Below are positions 11,901-24,074 of a stretch of DNA of 64,000 bases, one piece after another. The notes beneath the pieces are model-generated. The model had not been told where the DNA came from. It ran no database searches and worked only from the letters and a program-made list of their open reading frames with translations. The DNA lies in contig CM076143.1 in NCBI GenBank assembly GCA_038025085.1, forward strand, positions 15,423,501 to 15,487,500. The letters are read 5' to 3'. Source of the stretch: Tetragonia tetragonoides. Its lineage: Eukaryota; Streptophyta; Magnoliopsida; Caryophyllales; Aizoaceae. Both the position numbers and the translations under genes were made by a program. Each line of letters begins with the position of its first letter. Within the stretch, counting starts at the first letter, position 1.

Positions 11901-14900
11901 TTCTTTCTTGGTCTCGAGGATAGGGGTAAGCTCTCTATTGAGCTATAAAGAGTAGCTAACAGTTGATACGCAACACATGATCCATTTCTGACGCGGGAGA
12001 ATTTGGGTTCAAAATGCTCAAAAGTGTTAAAAAAGTTGAGTACGATGAAAGAGCGTCTTTAATAGCTAATTTTTTGCGTTTTCTGGGTTTTAGCTTCTGC
12101 TTTCGATGTTCGAACATCTAAAATATAAGCTAAAAACAGTAAATACAAACATATAATTTAATTTAGTTATCAAAGACGTTCCTGCTTTATACTCAACTTT
12201 ATGCGATTTTTTGAGCTTCTTTTGACCCCGAGATGCTCCCGCAGCAATTTTGCAAATTTATAAGGCAAGCCCAACTCAAGAAGCACCATATTAACAAGTC
12301 CCCATTCAACGAAGTTGTAAGCTTTCCTGAACTCAACATTCAGCATACACCTAGGGGCCATCCCTTTCCTCGTGTAGCCTTTAACAAGTCATGATTGAGA
12401 ATCACATTATTGTGAATATGCCTCCCTTTTGATAAATGCAAATAGTAAAGGTCCCACTAGATAACCCAGCACAAATTTTAACTTCCAGTCAAAGATTTTC
12501 TATGAGTTCGTATAAGGTGGCACAACATGCAATTGGTCGAAAATACATGACAATTTTACGCTTTCAATCTTAGGAATTAGGGTCACAGTTGTACAATATA
12601 TGGTGTTCAACATCTTGTTACTAGCAAAAAGTTGTTTGATGGCTTCACTGACATCTTCCCAATTTTTGTACAAGTAAGCTTTAAAGAAGTTCAGCTAAGA
12701 AGCCATCTATACCTGAGGATTTCTCAAATGACAACACCTTGAGCGCCTGACTAATTTAATTTCAGAAACTGAAGAGTAGGCTCATCCTTGACTATGTCAA
12801 GGTCAATAGGAGGCAGCTGATCAGCAGAAGCACCTATTAAAGATTAAATTTTTTTGATGAATTCTTGCTGGATTCCTTGAGGATCTGTAAAATTTGCCCC
12901 CTGCTCATCGTAGATAGAACAAATTCTGTCCGCAGCTCTACTGGCTTGAAGTTGAGTATGAAAGTCTGGAGATATGGTCACCTTCATTCATCCAAAAAGC
13001 TCGAGACTGTCAGGATCTTTTCATGGATTGTTGACCATTTACCAATGTCTTTCTGCAGCTGTCTCTCTTGTTCAATCAAAAGATCATTCATCATGTCATT
13101 TTTCATCTGATTTTGGATACCAATCCTAGGAGAGTTGTGCTTGTTTTAGCTTGTGTTTTACACCGAGGGTTTCTATTTGTATATCAATGAGGCTTTCTTT
13201 GCTGCATTCCAATTTTCTCCAGACTTTGAACATTGAATGACCATTGACCAGCAATATGCTCCTGCCAGGCTTCCTGCTCTGTATCATTAAAAGTATCATG
13301 GTTAATGAACGCAGTATAAAGTCTTAAAGGGCTAGGAGCTTGCAGGATAGGGACATCAGTGGCTTTATGAGTAGGAGATTGATCATAGATAAGTGTATTT
13401 ATGCAATCTGCCTCCAGATGACCACAACTTTGCATCCGTGTGACATTGTTAAAAGCCCAATCATTGTGGCTGTAGACTCCGTGCACCACTTGTGAGTCCA
13501 CCATTTGCTTTTTAAGTTGATAATGTCAACAAAGTGCTGAAAGTCTCTAGTTTCAAATTCATGCAGCTGTCCCATTCATTTCACCAATAACAGATAAAAT
13601 TGCATTGGAATTTCCTAAAGTAACCAAGGACAATGACATTGTTATTTCATGAATTTACTTTCTGATCAACTAATGTTATAGTATCAGTTTCTTCTCTATG
13701 AGGTTATGGTTCATGTTTTTCATGTACAACACAAGCACGATATTGTTCTTGAAATATTCCTCTTAGAAATTAATCTTAATGGAACCCGCTATAGCCTTAA
13801 GAGACGAAAGTAATCAAGCTAGAAGATTAGGCTTTCCAAGAGGTTGTATCAGAGATCATTTGAAGATTGTGAAGGCATTAACAGAAGAATGGCATATTCC
13901 TTAGCAACCAGGAATTGAATGTGTACCAGAGCTGACTCCCTCATTTTTAGACAGTGAAAACTAATAAACATTGCCTAAGGTTAGCAAATGCGGAAGAATC
14001 TGATGGAAATTTGTCGCAGTTGTCCTAATTTGACTGATATTATGACTACGAATAAGGATTACCTTTCACTTCACCTTAAGGCTTAAGCCCAACCTAGAGT
14101 AGTGTGTTTCCTAGGGACAATACTAGTTTAATTTTATTATCTTAGCAGACTTCCCCCCCCCCCTGCACGAAAAGAAAAGAACACAAATAAAAAAAGAAAG
14201 AGGGCACTCGATCTTGATTGTGAGATGTTATTTCCTGTGCCCCCTTGTTAGTTTTCTTCTGACTCATATTTTAATGTTTGCAGAAGATCACATGGACACC
14301 ATCTAAGGTGATTGCTCGTTTGGGGAAAGAAATAAATGATGAAAGTTCATACCTATTCTGGGCATATAAGGTGAGACATGGTGGAAGTAAAGATACAGAA
14401 AATAAAAAAAACTTACACCTGAGCTCTTCCTAATATACCTATCATGATGCTGGTGTTAAATTGATCATTGATTATCTGGTCAACTTGAGATTTGTGACAG
14501 AAGCATCATATGCTGTGTTGCACATCCTCAAATTTTTATCCAATGTTAGCTCGTGTATTTCCCATTATTTGGCATTATATTATGATTTCGTTGGGTATTC
14601 ATGCTGCAGCTTTAACCTCTGTTGTAAATTTTCAGAACGACATTCCAGTCTTCTGCCCGGGACTAACAGATGGCTCACTTGGGGACATGTTGTATTTTCA
14701 TTCATTTCGCAATCCAGGTTTAATTATTGATATTGTACAAGGTCAGTGTATACTTGCTACGTGAATATATGACATTTGCCAGCCTAGAAACCAACCAGTT
14801 TCTCATTGTTATCACCAGATATAAGGGCCGTGAATGGTGAGGCTGTGCACGCAGCTCCTAGGAAGACTGGCTTGATAATACTTGGAGGAGGTTTGCCCAA

Positions 14901-15249
14901 GCATCACCTTTGCAATGCAAATATGATGCGAAATGGTGCTGATTATGCTGTTTTTATTAACACTGCCCAGGAGTTTGATGGGAGTGATTCTGGTGCTCGT
15001 CCTGATGAGGCTGTCTCCTGGGGCAAAATCCGAGGATCTGCCAAGACTGTAAAGGTTCAACTATTTTTGAGTTATCATCTTTTATGTAAGTGATGTCTTT
15101 ATTTAGCCGTGTGCTTTTGTTTTTTCTTAATCATTTAGACCTCTTGCAATCAGGTACATTGTGATGCCACCATTGCTTTTCCCCTATTAGTTGCCGAGAC
15201 CTTTGCTGCTAAGAGAGAGAGGTGGACAGTAAAGGCTGATGCTCAATAA
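8997..15249 (+). CDS. DHS: deoxyhypusine synthase, 7 exons
   Basis: Makes deoxyhypusine on the eIF5A precursor by transferring the aminobutyl group of spermidine to one lysine, in the cytosol and NAD-dependent. Exons inferred from conservation and GT/AG sites: 8997-9195, 9292-9455, 10417-10635, 14284-14370, 14636-14741, 14819-15054, 15154-15249. Phases agree throughout and total 1107 bases, 368 residues, the usual plant length. Visible blocks include 'GYDFNQG' near the N-terminus, '[19 protein letters not shown]', '[12 protein letters not shown]', '[12 protein letters not shown]', '[14 protein letters not shown]', 'GGGLPKHH' and '[20 protein letters not shown]'. Lys328 in the last block corresponds to the catalytic lysine of the human enzyme. 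The start is the first in-frame ATG matching the family N-terminus. Intron 2 carries a MITE and intron 3 (3.6 kb) a dead LINE. No lesion is seen, so the gene looks functional. Confidence 0.95.
9555..9689. mobile_element. 135-bp hairpin MITE in DHS intron 2
   Basis: The left ~50 bp and the reverse complement of the right ~50 bp are almost identical. They share, for example, the block 'gctccctcctctcacaaaat', leaving only a ~35-bp spacer. The element is flanked on both sides by 'ccccacatgg' (9545-9554 and 9690-9699), a target duplication of 8-10 bp whose exact limit is ambiguous. This fits a non-autonomous hAT- or Mutator-type MITE. It lies wholly in an intron and does not disturb the gene. Confidence 0.85.
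11130..13650 (-). mobile_element. degenerate LINE fragment in DHS intron 3
   Basis: The minus strand shows LINE blocks in the expected order but scattered over frames with many stops. The post-endonuclease segment (13504-13184) contains '[19 protein letters not shown]'. Reverse-transcriptase remnants (12361-12170) contain '[20 protein letters not shown]', where the catalytic Asp of the 'D..KAYD..eW' block is already lost. Zinc-binding region remnants follow (about 11.82-11.38 kb). It is antisense to DHS and fully inside the intron. Boundaries are approximate and no target duplication was identified. Confidence 0.7.
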
Positions 15250-15532
15250 GTCTCGACATTCAGAACCTTTAACAAGAGCAGCTGCATGCGGTTTTTGCTG
15301 CTGATTTAACTTGATATATGTGGTTTTTCTGTGGCGAGTAATCTTGGTCGGGATGTTTCCTTGACGTAATCTTGGTCCGGAAGTTTGCATGACTGGTGTG
15401 ATTTATGGCAAAATTTTGCTTACAATAGGCTCATTTGATTATGAAAAGAACACAATGTGATCAGTGTTGAATTTTTTCATGTCCAATGGATCAAAAATCT
15501 TTGGTTAGGGTTTTGAGATTGGTTAGACTTTT

Positions 15533-15563
<31 letters not shown>

Positions 15564-16390
15564 GTGCCATTGATATCTAAATATATGAGATGGAAAATGT
15601 TGCCACTTTGGAATTCCTATTTTTGTAATGAAATCAGGTATCCTTCATAAAAAGGCTTAGTTTGCAAGTTCGGAAAATATTTTTCTTTGCTATAACAGAA
15701 TGGAGGAAAATAAAACTAAATTTGGTGGATTATGGAAGTGCATGAGGTACATGTGGATACAAAGACTGAGATGCGGCTGGTAATTTGATATTCTACTGTT
15801 TTTAGTTGTGTTGAATAAAACTCCCTCTTTCCTCTCAAATTTTCACAATACAGAGAAACAGATGGAAATCAATGCCCTTGTTCTGGATTTTCTCAAGCAA
15901 ATTGGTGATAATCCTTCCTGGGAATGAATCTTCAACTACAAGTAGTTTGAGGCATTCACAACAAGAGGTAACTTTTGAATATTTTGTTGAGTGTTAACTA
16001 TGCTGAAATTACTAGCTAGATAGTCCACAAAGAAAGCCCCACAAAATCAGCATGGACTGCCAACATCTGGGCAACAGAACAAGAAGACTTGTGTGTTGTG
16101 CTTTCTTGAAACAGAATCAGATCTTATGAGTTGTGGTTTCTTTCTTGAATGTAATTGTGTACTGTTTATTTGATTGCTATTGGGATTTATTGAACTTAAT
16201 GACCCTTTGTTAGCTTCGTTGTGACTACAAAGGCATAAGGATGGAATATTCGATTATGAGGCAGAGGAGAAACTAGATGTTCACAAATTTGCACGAGATG
16301 AAAATGAAGAAGGAAGGTGTGGACAATTTAATAGTTACAGAGGCCTTTGAGGCGTTGAGGGTGCTTGGATGTTGATCCCGCTCTTGGGCT
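15250..16390. other. DHS 3' flank, non-coding
   Basis: Probable 3' untranslated region and intergenic DNA, with a long poly-T tract at about 15536-15563. No gene is recognised, and no polyadenylation site could be assigned with confidence. Confidence 0.5.
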
Positions 16391-16704
16391 TTGTGCACCC
16401 AGTCCTGCTCTATGGTAGAAAGAATGAAGCATCTGTTGCATTCATTTTTGCACCACCTAGAATCCCTTGAAGCTGAGTTGACAGATGTGGTGAAGAAATT
16501 GCATGCTGAAGTAGATGAAGCTTGGCAAAAGGATGGTCAAAGGGAAGAGAAAGCTTGGCAAAGGGACTCCCAAAGAGAAGAGGAGTCTCGACAAAGGGAG
16601 GCCCAAAGAGAGGAAGAAAGTAGGCGAAGGGAAGCTGAATTTCATGCACAACTTGATGTAAAATTTCATACTAAAGTCAATGACTTCAATTCCATTCTCA
16701 AAAG
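16391..16704 (+). CDS. unrecognised coiled-coil ORF, possible exon or remnant
   Basis: The ATG-led frame encodes a strongly charged helical stretch. Leu-rich heptads ('LESLEAELTDVVKKLHAEVD') are followed by four imperfect copies of a module resembling 'QREEESRQREA' and then 'EFHAQLDVKFHTKVNDF'. A good splice donor (AAAAG|GTATGAG) lies at 16704/16705, so the reading frame beyond it (to 16945) is probably intronic. Upstream, the same strand has scattered open pieces (about 15.86-16.35 kb) interrupted by stops. I recognise no family. It could be a degraded gene, part of a transposon-encoded protein, or a short expanded repeat without function. Confidence 0.3.
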
Positions 16705-16945
16705 GTATGAGTTTATTTCATGTTGGAAAATAAAAATTGAGTGTTTGTTGGACAATTATCTTCCCTGCATTTCCAGATTTTACCACTCCCAGAAGCGTTT
16801 GATAGGAAGCAAGTTTCTGTCTTCTGTTTTTTGTTTTATTATACGAGTAGTTTTTATCGTATTCACTTTGATACTCCCAGGATGGGTTTCCAGTACGCTT
16901 TTGAATTTCTGTTGTAGGAATTCGAGTGTGTCTGACAAAGTGTAA

Positions 16946-17902
16946 AGGGTTTGTTATTGTTCTGTAACATGTTTTGTGGTGTTTTCTATTTTGCTGGTGT
17001 TGCTTGTTGAGCGTTCCGGGTTCACTTTCACTTTAATTCAATGATGTCAATAAAGGTGATAGTGTGATACCACAGTCCACAAGGCCTGTTAAATGAATCG
17101 ATTTCTGTTTTTTCTGATTCTATATTAAGCTCTCAAGGGGTCTCAAAAGTTTGCAAAATTTGCACCTTGGCATAAAGTGAGTCATCAAACTGCTCTTCAT
17201 AAATTGGTGTGATATGCAGGTAGTCGGCAGGGAAACAAAGTATAGAACTTTCTGCCCGACCAGAACTAAACCAGCATTATTGTTCATCTTCTACTTTGCT
17301 TATTTCATGTGGTCACTAAGCACAGTTTGGTTCCCTTTATGCCATTTCCATATGGTCTCTAAACACAGTTTTTTTTTACTATTTATTTGGGCTCATATCA
17401 AACATTCTGTTCAGCATTGCATTTGCTTAGTTTTCTTGCGTTTTGATGAGCGACAAACTGTCACAAGTCCGTTGTTTGTAAGACATAATTTCCCCTACAC
17501 AGAGCGAGCACCCAGATGTAATCTATTCTCTTTGGTTTTGTGATATGACATGTCTGAGAAGTCATTCGTTTTCGTGTTGCATCCCTTGTTCTTATATGGT
17601 CCATGCTTATTTTCCAGGTTGTTGCAATGAAGTCTGAACTGTTTATGGTCTCATGAAAGCTATGAAGCTGCATCTGCATCTCCATATTAATGAAGATCAT
17701 TTACATTTTTTTTGTGAAAACATCTATTTGATGGATGTAATTTGAAAGATGTTGCAGACAATTCTATTGGAGGATTAATATATTGCTTTTGATGTTGCCC
17801 TCGAATTTCAATTATGCAGTAAAAGGATTACAAAAGTTGCAAAATTATTCAAGGGATACAAACTGAGCTCTGAGGAGCTACACTTATTCTTCGGGAGCAT
17901 GA
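16946..17902. other. non-coding
   Basis: No convincing gene. The last part may hold the 3' untranslated region of the minus-strand methyltransferase that ends at 17903. Confidence 0.5.
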
Positions 17903-19730
<1,828 letters not shown>

Positions 19731-19899
19731 GTTTTTTACAATTCCCCTGCACAGTTTTATTGTTGAAGAATTATTGATGAATATATATTGGATCAGTTTC
19801 GCTAGCAGCAACACCGCGGTAGAAAAGAAAAAGAAAAAGAAAATAAAAAGGTTGAACATTAAAAGATTAACATTATTGAGCACAATTGATTTAATATGT

Positions 19900-20630
19900 T
19901 TTTCAATAGCTGAGTGGAACTAATATATTATTTGCCTATGGAGTTTGTGGGATTTGTAATGTTCTAGCCCCACAGGGCATCCTTTGGGGAAAAAAACATA
20001 ACCAAAAGGAAAAACAAAAAGAGAGAGAGAGAGAGAGAGAGGGGAAAACAATAGGAGTACTTTAAGAGGGCCCAAGACTGTGATGGGCATCTTGGGCTGT
20101 AAGGAAAAGAGCAAAATCCAATTGTTAGACCATTTACTGAAAAGTTTCCTTATACAGGCCCACAGAGCACATACAGGGATAGTAAAAAAAAACTCCCAAT
20201 TCGGAATTTTTGTACTAAATCACAAAGTAAGATATTTTCATGGGGTTCCAAAAAGCATGATGATAATAAAGAAGAAGAAGAAAAGAGAGAAAATAAAAAA
20301 TTGGCTAATGAGTAAAGTCATACACCAAAACAGAAGATAAGAGTAACATGGATGATTTAGATTTAGAATAGCATCACCATAAGGTAAGTCGTATATATCG
20401 AGAAGCAAATCAGTGTGTTGAGATTTCAGATTATGGATCTATCCTTCCTCAATGGGAAACATGATTTATTAGTGTTACGTTGGCGTCATTAACTGTCCAA
20501 ATTTCCTTGTGTTTCGGTAATACAATGTCACCTCTCTATGATCCTTAAATTTATGGACAAACTTGCAATTGAGGGTGGTTTAAAAATGTGGGTTTAAAAT
20601 AGGGATGAAATTTTCTCATCAAATAATTTA
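19900..20630. other. upstream region of the methyltransferase, non-coding
   Basis: Contains a short (GA)n tract at 20022-20041 and otherwise no recognised feature. An AT-rich 'aatatatatt' element lies about 45-50 bases upstream of the start codon of the methyltransferase (near 19.775 kb) and could be a TATA-like element. A leader intron ending just before the start codon is also possible. Confidence 0.3.
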
Positions 20631-20631
20631 T

Positions 20632-20848
20632 TATTACGCGCCTATTAAATAGACAAGAGAAATTGTCTATTTGGCTAAGTTATAATTTTTGTAAAACAAA
20701 TTGGTATTTTAGTAAACCAAAAATCGATGTTATAGTGAACAAAATTGATGTTTGTCCTAAATTTCTAATTTTGATTTTGTAGTAATTTAGTAAATAAAAT
20801 GATGAAATAGACAAAATTCTTTGTCTATTCAATAGACTCGTAACATAT
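20632..20848. mobile_element. candidate MITE with ~40-bp inverted ends
   Basis: The left end reads 'ttacgcgcctattaaataga' and continues 'caagagaaattgtctattt'. The reverse complement of the right end reads 'ttacgagtctattgaataga' and continues 'caaagaattttgtctattt'. This makes ~40-bp imperfect terminal inverted repeats around an AT-rich core. The target duplication is unclear. Confidence 0.6.
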
Positions 20849-21527
20849 TTTAATTTCTCTCATTTGGCTACAATATAGAGACTCACGGAATTAAACCACA
20901 TCCGCTGTACATGTTAAACACTTGGACATTTTTCGGAGAGAATAACATACATTCATTATTAAAAGGGCGCAAATTTTCTTGTTACGGTAACAAACCACCA
21001 TATTGTTGATGTGGTGTTACCCAACCAATAAAATAATTGTAAATAAAAAAAATTTCATTTTTCCTTTCCAAAGAAATAATTCAAAACCAGCTAAAATAGG
21101 GGATTTGAGAGGGTAATATAATTCACCGGTATTACTGTAACACCAGAAAATTTGCGGCAAAAGGGGGCGTATGCAACCTACAGAGATATATGTTGGAATT
21201 CTCCAACACCAAGTTACATAACTTTGCTTTTCTGGGTACAAAATGCAGTAACTGAAGGTTTTCTCTCACAAGGAAGAAGAAAGACCTTTTCAACTTCTTC
21301 TTCTTATTTGGTGCTAAGTAATAAGACCTTTTCATGTTTCTATATTCTAAAATTGATATGATTAGAATAGTTAGAATGTAGTCATCCTAATCAACCCAAT
21401 ATTTGTGCGTAAATTTGGAACAATAAAATTAACAAAATGATTAAAATCAAGCATGACTATATGCATAACTGTACTAATACTGTAATGAAAATTGAACAGA
21501 CATGCATAAAATTAACATCTGATCATG

Positions 21528-21581
<54 letters not shown>

Positions 21582-23112
21582 CCCAGTACAGGCGTACAGC
21601 AAAAGTCAAGTTCTAACAATGGATGAACGTTCAGCTGCTGCGATAGATGACGAGAATTTGAGAGGAAATACTCAATACTGTCGGCTGATGAATGGCCATC
21701 TGTGTTGACGAATTTATTAATACTAGTTATTATATACAGTGGAGTATTTATTTTGAGCGTTCGCTATAAATCAAATCATAATAGCACTCGTTTTACAAAA
21801 AAATAAATGATAATAGCACTAGTTTTGTGACCACGTAACGGTGTAGTGCAACCATTTGTCATCGAAGTCGGTCCACTACTCACCCTTTTTTTTTTTTTGG
21901 GTTAGCTCTTGATTCAAAGAAGATGACCAAGATAGACGAGAAGGGTAAAGGTGTCCCTAATTTACCATAAATTCAGCTAGAATTTGCTTTTCGAAAGATT
22001 TAAAGTGCTTTAATAACATTGTCAAAAAAGTGAAGGAATTTTTTTGTATCAATAATAATGTTTTTTATTTCTTAGAGTACATGTCATTCATCCCGAATTG
22101 ACTTAATGACCATAAAATTATCTTCTTTAATAGTAATAATTACGTTTTAATATCCTAATTGTCTCCAAGACCCATTGCTTTCGCTAATAAAATAGAGCTC
22201 AGCCTACATGACTTTAATTTGCACCAAGAGAAATAACTTCACCAACCCTATCCTAAATACTAATTCCAGCTGCAACTAAACCATGATTTTTTTTGACCCA
22301 TTAATATTTCTTGAGGCTCCCAAAAAAACATTTTGTCTGGGCTTTTTCCTTGTCTTACTCTTGACAATTCGTCCTTCCAAACAAATATGTTTTAAATGGT
22401 ACTCTAAAAAAAATGTGTCTAGCTTCTTTTTAGAAAATAACAAAACAAAACATATGTCCAGACTAGCTAGGCTTCACTGTCTACTGCTGGATAGTGGGCA
22501 CTGAGTTTGGTGCTTGATAGTTGGTACCAGTGGGAACGGTTACACGTTTTGTATAAGGCAACTAACAACAAACTAGGGTGGTGATCCACTGCTTCTAAGC
22601 TTACTTTCAAGTGGTTTGATAAGTTAAGGTCATGAATTTGATTTCCATTTCTTGTGTCTTCTAGCTTCTAGGAACTATACTAGTCTCTTGTTGGTGCTAC
22701 TTTAACGGGATCAGTACTTGCGTTGGTTGTTCAACAATTCTGATATGTTCACTATTAAACACGAGAGTCCAAACATGACGTAGTGGGGGGTGATTCGGTT
22801 GCTATTCACTTGCACCCTCTTTTTTAATGAGCAAAAAAGATAAGCTAAGACAACTAATGTGTATCTTGTACGATGTAGATATACACACTTTTTTGGTTAA
22901 GTGTTTCATAAACTTAATATATTTACAATATTATACGGAGTAATATTAGATTTCTAATTTTTTAAATTTGGGTAAAAACACTTATTTTGGGAAACAGTGT
23001 AATTAATCACACAGAATCCATAAAAAAAATGTATGAGTATAACATTGGATACCCTCATAAATTGAAGTGTTGTGATATCTACAAACTCTTTTATTGCTTA
23101 AGTAGAATATAA
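20849..23112. other. intergenic, non-coding
   Basis: AT-rich DNA with a (GA)n microsatellite of about 45 bp at 21533-21577. Short open frames exist but have no family resemblance or codon character. Confidence 0.5.
21533..21577. repeat. (GA)n microsatellite
   Basis: Uninterrupted AG dinucleotide repeat seen directly in the sequence. Confidence 0.98.
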
Positions 23113-23114
23113 TA

Positions 23115-23369
23115 CTCCCTCCGTCCCATGATTACGTTGTCAATTACTTTATCGCGGTCTCCAAGACACAACTTTGACAATAAATAACTATAAATCTATG
23201 AATATAAAAATTATAAAAATATGATTTTTCAAATGCACTATTAAAAACGAATCTAAAAATAGATTTTTTACATTGTCAATCTTTATATTTTCCCATATAT
23301 TAACGGTCAAAGTTTGTAAAGTTTGACCTCCAAAAAGCAATTGACAACGTAATCACGGGACGGAAGGAG
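23115..23369. mobile_element. Stowaway-type MITE (Tc1/mariner derivative)
   Basis: Ends are 'ctccctccgtcccatgatta' and the inverted 'taatcacgggacggaaggag', the classic Stowaway terminus. The inverted similarity extends inward through 'cgttgtcaatt'. A TA target duplication flanks it (23113-23114 and 23370-23371). It is non-coding and about 255 bp. Confidence 0.92.
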
Positions 23370-23460
23370 TACATATCTGTTTAATGTTGCATTTTTAAGT
23401 TTTGCACATAAGCACATTAATACTTTTAAAATCCTTCTTAATCTACTAATCTTTTTTTAT

Positions 23461-23960
23461 AATTTTTTTTTGGGTAGGAATCAGAGCAATATATATAATC
23501 AAATAGTAACCAAAGGAATTAAGAGTTAAGTTAGTCTTTGAGTTAGTACAAACGACCTCTTGAGTTAAAATGCTACATGCAAGAGGAGGGCCGGGATATC
23601 CCAAGTCCACTTTGCCAAGCTATCCGCAGCTCTGTTCCACTCCCTACCTTCAAATACTAGAGCGATATTAGCATGTCCAGTCAGCATTGCCCTGCATTCC
23701 CAAGATCAAGTAGATTAGTGTGTGCCCTTTATGTTTAATACTCACTTGATATCAAGTCCACTGCCTTGCGCGAGTCAGTAGAAATGATCATCACTTGCTC
23801 CCATGCCTCTTGCACGCTCCATGTCAGAGCAAGATATATGGCTTTAATTTCTGCATAAAGGGCACTAGAGGCATGTGTCTTCCTTGTGAATCCCCCTATC
23901 CAGCTGCCATTCTGTTCCTGCAAATGCCTGTACAACCTGTTTCTCTTTATATACAAATAA
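23461..23960 (-). mobile_element. 5'-truncated LINE: RNase H end plus poly-A tail
   Basis: Minus-strand frames encode an RNase H-like domain: 'GSWIGGFTRKTHASSALYAE' with the catalytic Glu, 'VMIISTDSRKAVDLIS' with Asp, then in a second frame 'VFEGREWNRAADSLAKW' with the terminal Asp. A poly-T run at about 23461-23470 is the tail. The frame shift near 23.72-23.75 kb makes it non-functional. It lies just upstream of the surviving part of Cys-rich copy A, where exon 1 of that gene would be expected. Confidence 0.8.
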
Positions 23961-24074
23961 TATATACAAATAATCTACTGATCAATATTTCCCTCTATAT
24001 ACAAATAATATTGACATACGTAAATTGAATTTAACATTTATGAGAATGAATTTTATATGCAATTAATTAGTTTC

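Noticed and set aside
17214..17543. 109-codon plus-strand ORF
   Set aside because: Hydrophobic, no family resemblance, biased to Phe/His/Ser by AT-rich DNA. No supporting splice or promoter context.
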